Below are positions 59,444 to 64,000 of a stretch of 64,000 nucleotides of DNA, one piece after another (the stretch's first letter is position 1; each line of letters opens with the position of its first letter). The stretch covers positions 124,001-188,000 of the forward strand of contig DF236961.1 in NCBI GenBank assembly GCA_000708835.1, given 5' to 3'. A program made the position numbers and the translations under genes. Under the pieces are notes generated by a model. That model did not search any database and was not told the DNA's origin. It worked only from the letters and a program-made list of their open reading frames with translations. Source of the DNA: Klebsormidium nitens. Lineage: Eukaryota; Streptophyta; Klebsormidiophyceae; Klebsormidiales; Klebsormidiaceae.

Positions 59444-62400
59444 TTATCTCCCCTGCCCCGGCTGCGTCCCACTTCGACTCGACGGCTGCACGCCCGTTGG
59501 TACTGCGAGCCCCCCGGAGGTCCGCCGTGTCCCCGCGGGGCGGTCCGTACCTTCTTCCTCCGCCCACCCGGACAGAACGGCGGTCGTCGGGGTGACGTCA
59601 TGCTCGGTGGGCGCAGGCTGGGTTGCTGACGGCACATGGACGTTGCTGGGCGCGGATGACGCCACCGAGGCGCTCTGGTCCTGTACGACGGTGCCGCTGG
59701 TGGCTTGGCCAGCGGGCGGCGCGGTCTGCTGGTCGGAGGCCTGACAGGAAAATCTGGATGAAGTCAGAACCACAGGAAACTACTGTAAAGATCCTCCGAG
59801 GAGCACGGTGAATGTTACGTCAGAAGCAGGCTAAAAACGGATTTGCTTAAGAGGAAGGAAGGCTGTGGCATGTTCTTGGCAGTAACAGAAGGCAAGTCGC
59901 ACAAACTGAGCGAGTGAGACCTCCATGCTTTGCCAGCACAGAGCCCGACTGCTTCTAGATATCTTTCCGGAAGCAAGACAACTCTTCATGCGCAGTAGAA
60001 GAGTCCGACAACATACTCGAATAGCGGTGTTTCAAGATCTTGAATTACCAGACAAGAGAAGCCGTAGCTATTGATGCCCCCTATTCTTCAAAAAGATGTC
60101 GTACCTCGGGCGCTCGCAAAGGCAGCAGACACCTCCGAAGACATCTCACCAGGCTTGACCAGTGTACTTTCTTGATTGGTAGCGATCGCTCACATCAGAA
60201 CTCGTGCAACCACGTCACAAAGTCACCAACCAAAGTGGTCGCTCACCGGCCCAGACCGCAGCACTTGCGCAGCCAGCGGCGCCGGCATCAGGCAAAGCCC
60301 CCGCTCGAGCAGATACTGCACGGCCCTCTCGGGCCCTGTTTCGAGGTGGTTCAGCAAGTCCTGGGCCACGGACGCGTCTTGGACTGGGAGCGGCCCCTCA
60401 GCGGGGCCTTTGGCGACCTCGGGCAGGCCGGCAGGGAGAGCGGTCGCCAAAGGGGCCGCCGCGTCTTTGCCCAGTCCCAAAACCTAAGAATACAGCGGAT
60501 GAAGAGTGAGTTGGTTAACCTAATCAAGTAACGGGTGTTTGAGTACGGTTTACGGACTGCGCTCGACGCACCAGTCGGTTAAATTTTCTGGCCCACCATA
60601 CGGGTCGCCAAGGGGGCCGCCGTGTCTTTGCCCAGGCCTAAAACCTACGGAAGACAGCGGAATAAGAAATAAGCGAACCGAGTTTCGTCGGTGACTTGAT
60701 GAAGCATGGGCTGATTGAGCCCGGCCCGGAACCTGGGAACACAGCCGCTACCAAAGTAAGATTAGCTATTGATGGGTGTTTAAGCAGGTTAGTTTCTGTG
60801 CCCGACACTCTGGTTGAGTCTGATCACCCAGCATAAGCGTGGGCCTGAACTTTCTAACCAGGCCCAAACTAGACTGTGAGATGGAAGTTTGGTTGCAGGT
60901 AACTTGGGAACTCTTTCTATCATCGAAGTGGAGGACCCAACACATAAGATGCGCCGGAAGGACTACAACACTTTACATGAAGCATTAGTTTTGTAATCCT
61001 GCACCTTGAAGCCTCTGCCTTTGACTTCTTTCGCACAGGAGGTTGGGATCGCATCCCTGGGGCGTGTCGATCAACTCTTGAAGAAGTAAATCTTCAAGCA
61101 GACAGCGGTTGAAGGGGTCTTAGAGAAGAATGAATTCTCACATGCACTTGCAGCTGCATGAATTTGATGTACTCGATGATCTCGCCCAGCATGGTCGCCT
61201 TGTCGTTCGACTTGTGGTGCGGGATCAGCGCCTGCAGCTGCCGCATCCGCTCCGAGATCTTCTCGCGCCGCAGCTGCGAGCGGCGAACAAAAGCGTTTCA
61301 GCCGAGGACCCTTGATCGTGCGACGAGATACTCCCGAAACCATAGGCAACTAGTACGTGTGGATTGACAAGGCTTTGTCGTTTTCGGTTGGCGTGCGGAA
61401 GGAGTTAGGCGCCTAGAGGTAGGAGCGAGACGGCTTGGAAGGGTAACCGTAGAATCTTGGTAGGACGAGGTGTTATACCGTATGTCAGTCAGGTCAATCG
61501 TGCGTCACGTCTTCGCACATTCGCACCCTGAGAATGCCACGCGTGTTCGAGAACAGCTGTGTCAACAGCACACCCCATACCTTCAACCTCAGCAAACGGT
61601 TTCTTACCAGATCAAGACCGATGCTGAGAATCGAAAAGGGCAGCAAGTACGTACTTCTAAACCAGCAAACTCTCCTTAACAGCCAGCGCGGAGCCTATTC
61701 TCACTCGCTCGGCGATGCTGTGGGGGTCCGTCGCCTGGCCCCTCCTGGCTCGGGTCGTCTTAATGTGGGTCTCGGGTAGAACCTCCTCCTTCTTTTCCTG
61801 CGTCTCCATGCTCCGTGCGGGAAGATGCACTCCGCCGTATCCCGCCATTTGCTGACGAGGAGATTACATAAATTTCATTCATCTCGACTTCACGCTGCGT
61901 TTTGAAGCCATTACGGGTCTTGAGGCGAAGCCGATGTTATAAAGGTCGCGAGTAAGCAGGGAACGTCAACGCTGAGCTGCAACTCGTAGTCTATGCCCGC
62001 CCAGGATGCTGAGACAACCCAGCAAAGACAAGAACAAAAAGTATGTGGGGTTCAGAAGCATGATTGCCACGCGTGATAGTCTCAGTGGTTAAGTCTCTTC
62101 TTCGCACTTCGAAGACGGTGGGCTTCCATGCGCAATCAGAAGCCAGACGTCCATTTGGTCGATTTGGCCCCGTGGAAACTGGAAGCTGCCGCCAACTAAA
62201 CGGCCGTTCCACAAAAAACTTTCAAACGGTCGTGGCAATATATCAAACCATCGCAGCACGCAGACGGTCTTGTTGCGGCGTGTACTTTACCTGCTGAAAG
62301 TCAAGCGACGCCGTAGGGGGCTGGTAGATGAAGGGCAGGCCGGGGGCGATTTTGGACGGCCGAACGGAGGGCTCGAGGCCCGGGCGGCGCAAGTACTGCG

Positions 62401-64000
62401 TAGGGGGGTCGATGGGCGCCGGGGGGCCGCCAGCGGTGAAGACGGGCGCAGGAGGAATGCGCTGCGGGAAGACAGGGAGGGATTCAGGCTTACTGATCTG
62501 TGTACAACTTTCGAGTGAGGTCGAGAGAGTAGAAACACACGACTGGTGTGTCTGATTGTCATGTATTAGGTTCCTGTCTTGAAGTTACACTGTACGAAAC
62601 ACGAGGGTTGGACGCCGGTGAGCTCGTGGAGAGACAGCACCGAACTCTGGACGTGCCGGAAACTGATGTTGAGGAAAGCCAGCATACGGAATGGAAGGTT
62701 CCTTCCAAAATGCCACGCAGTCCGACGCTCACCAGCTCGAGCGGGTTTGAAGCCGCCGGCGTGGGCTTCCTTGCTTTCTTCCTCTGAGGAGCGCTCTCTG
62801 CGCTTGCCTCGTCGCCGGAACCGCCCGGAACTCCACGCTTGCCACTCGTCTGAGATCGGCCAGCCATCTGACAGGGAGCTCTTGGCCTCTTTACTTGTGT
62901 CGCCTTAGGGATCTTCTTTTGGATTCATAAGGTACTGCTCTCGGGTGGCAAGAAAGTCGAGCTTAGGCACGAAAAGTTAGGGCGCTTGAGGAAACCGGAA
63001 GGCAAAGTCAAATCTCCTCGAGATGGACGGGGAGAAGGTAAAGCATGTGAAATCCGGGTTTGTTGATAGAGAGCCTGCCCTTGAGCAAATCACGTTCCCT
63101 TAGTCCCAACACAGAAAGCAGCTCGAAGTTGCAGCAGGACGTTGGAAGAATTGAATCTGACGACTTGGCCTCGCTTATCTTTCTGTACAACCTTCGGCCC
63201 GCTCAGCTTCCTGTACAACCTTTGGCGCGCTCAATAGCCTTGCTCTCGTCACATACTAGTCAAACCAGAATCTCACCTCGGACTGCGCATCCCCGGGCCG
63301 TTGCCCCCCTTGCCCAGCGGCGCCACTCGGCCCCGCTTTTACAGTGAAGCTCTGACCAGAGGGATACGCCAGGCCGCGAGCGCGCGCGCGTGCCCCTGCC
63401 GGGTTGTCCTGTGGAAGCATCCCCGAGTGCATCGACTGAGGGGGCTCTCCAACGAACTCGTTTAGAGCTTCCTGCAGCGGACCGCTCTGCCACAGCTTGG
63501 CCGCCTTTTGCGCTGTGGCCATGGACGCTGCGGTCGGGTAGCTCGCCTGAGGGCTCCCGATGCCACCAAACTGCGGCGAACAAGAGAACTCATCAATCTG
63601 TTACTGAGAAAGTTGCAACACTTCCGACATAACGTAGGAGACAATGGTGCGTTAATGCACAAGGCCTTGATCCTTTCACAAAAGGCAAAATCATAGCTCT
63701 GTGGAACAAGTGTCATTAAGTCGAAGCGAGGAGCAGTACTCCAATCAAATGTGGGAGCTGTGACTCGCATGTACAAGTGCGTTTTGAGCAAGCAATAACT
63801 GCAAGCTTTAACATGCCAAGAACATCTAACAGCAATCTTCGATATGAAGTTCCTACACACTTCTCTTCTGACTTCGATCAAGCAGATTAGGATCGTCCTT
63901 CAAGATGGTGAATAAGATATAAGCCCACCTGCTGTGCTTCTCTCTGGCGCGCCTGCTCCCTCAGCTGTTTCCGCTGATCCATCCGGTCCTGCTGCGCCAA
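59444..64000 (-). CDS. bHLH transcription factor of the UNE12/LRL type, 5' end outside window
   Basis: Exons 64000>-63929, 63570-63277, 62867-62733, 62461-62291, 61851-61705, 61273-61142, 60483-60247 and 59740-59444 join in phase 0 throughout, giving about 494 residues in the window. The basic region reads [20 protein letters not shown], with the His-Glu-Arg pattern for E-box binding split by an intron after SIAER. The helix-loop-helix reads KISERMRQLQALIPHHKSND, then KATMLGEIIEYIKFMQLQV. QYLLERGLCLMPAPLAAQVL is a conserved C-terminal block of this plant subfamily, which acts in fertilisation and root-hair or rhizoid growth in land plants. The N-terminal part is long, Gln- and Pro-rich (MDQRKQLREQARQREAQQ at the edge). 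The ATG at 62867 follows an acceptor-like CTGTCAG, so I treat it as internal, but a shorter isoform could start there. Confidence 0.87.
60443..60660. repeat. 161-bp-offset copy of the 5' edge of a bHLH exon
   Basis: The real edge (GTCGCCAAAGGGGCCGCCGC from 60443 to the acceptor near 60485) is repeated at 60604 (GTCGCCAAGGGGGCCGCCGT), including the CCTA acceptor complement and about 20 bases of intron. Confidence 0.85.

Noticed and set aside
62559-62867. Separate small gene starting at the ATG at 62867
   Set aside because: An acceptor precedes the ATG, and phase-0 joins on both sides place it inside the bHLH gene. An alternative start remains possible.

Overview
The window is nuclear DNA from the green plant lineage, most likely a streptophyte (charophyte-grade) alga. 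The evidence is the gene set: a plant-type TPC1 cation channel with EF-hands, an SPF45/DRT111 splicing factor, a plant group bHLH factor, a protein with two WRC motifs, a transit-peptide-bearing UPF0301 protein and eukaryotic URM1 and NUP54. Genes are split by many short GT-AG introns and lie about 6 kb apart. A Klebsormidium-like genome fits this density and mixed GC, but the genus is an inference.

Layout, left to right: the 3' end of a glutathionyl-hydroquinone reductase (1-1424, +); an intronless membrane-anchored glycosyltransferase (2563-3939, -); a gene-poor stretch with two small inverted-repeat elements; a head-to-head pair of small paralogous His/Gln-rich genes (6962-7797, - and 8834-10014, +); a long SFI1-repeat gene (11343-19988, -) head-to-head with a plastid UPF0301 gene (20435-22670, +); NUP54 (23701-29650, -) head-to-head with SPF45/DRT111 (30171-34271, +); a two-WRC gene (36154-40040, -); a repeat-rich island (about 41.4-43.6 kb); URM1 (44296-46005, +); TPC1 (47252-57896, -, 20 exons); and a bHLH gene running off the right edge (59444-64000, -).

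Most exon models were built by hand by chaining ORFs at GT-AG sites. In every multi-exon gene, including the two partial ones, the exon phases agree across each junction used. That is the main support, since no transcript data were available.

The most unusual signal is at exon edges. In four different genes (NUP54, SPF45, TPC1, bHLH) the DNA around one exon boundary has been tandemly copied into the adjacent intron, giving arrays of decaying 'echoes' with periods of about 83-168 bp, several of which keep a usable-looking splice site. Other points of interest are the composite N-terminus of the SFI1 protein, the same intron phase after both WRC motifs, the conserved divergent His-rich pair, and a family of short G-rich elements, one of which sits directly upstream of URM1.
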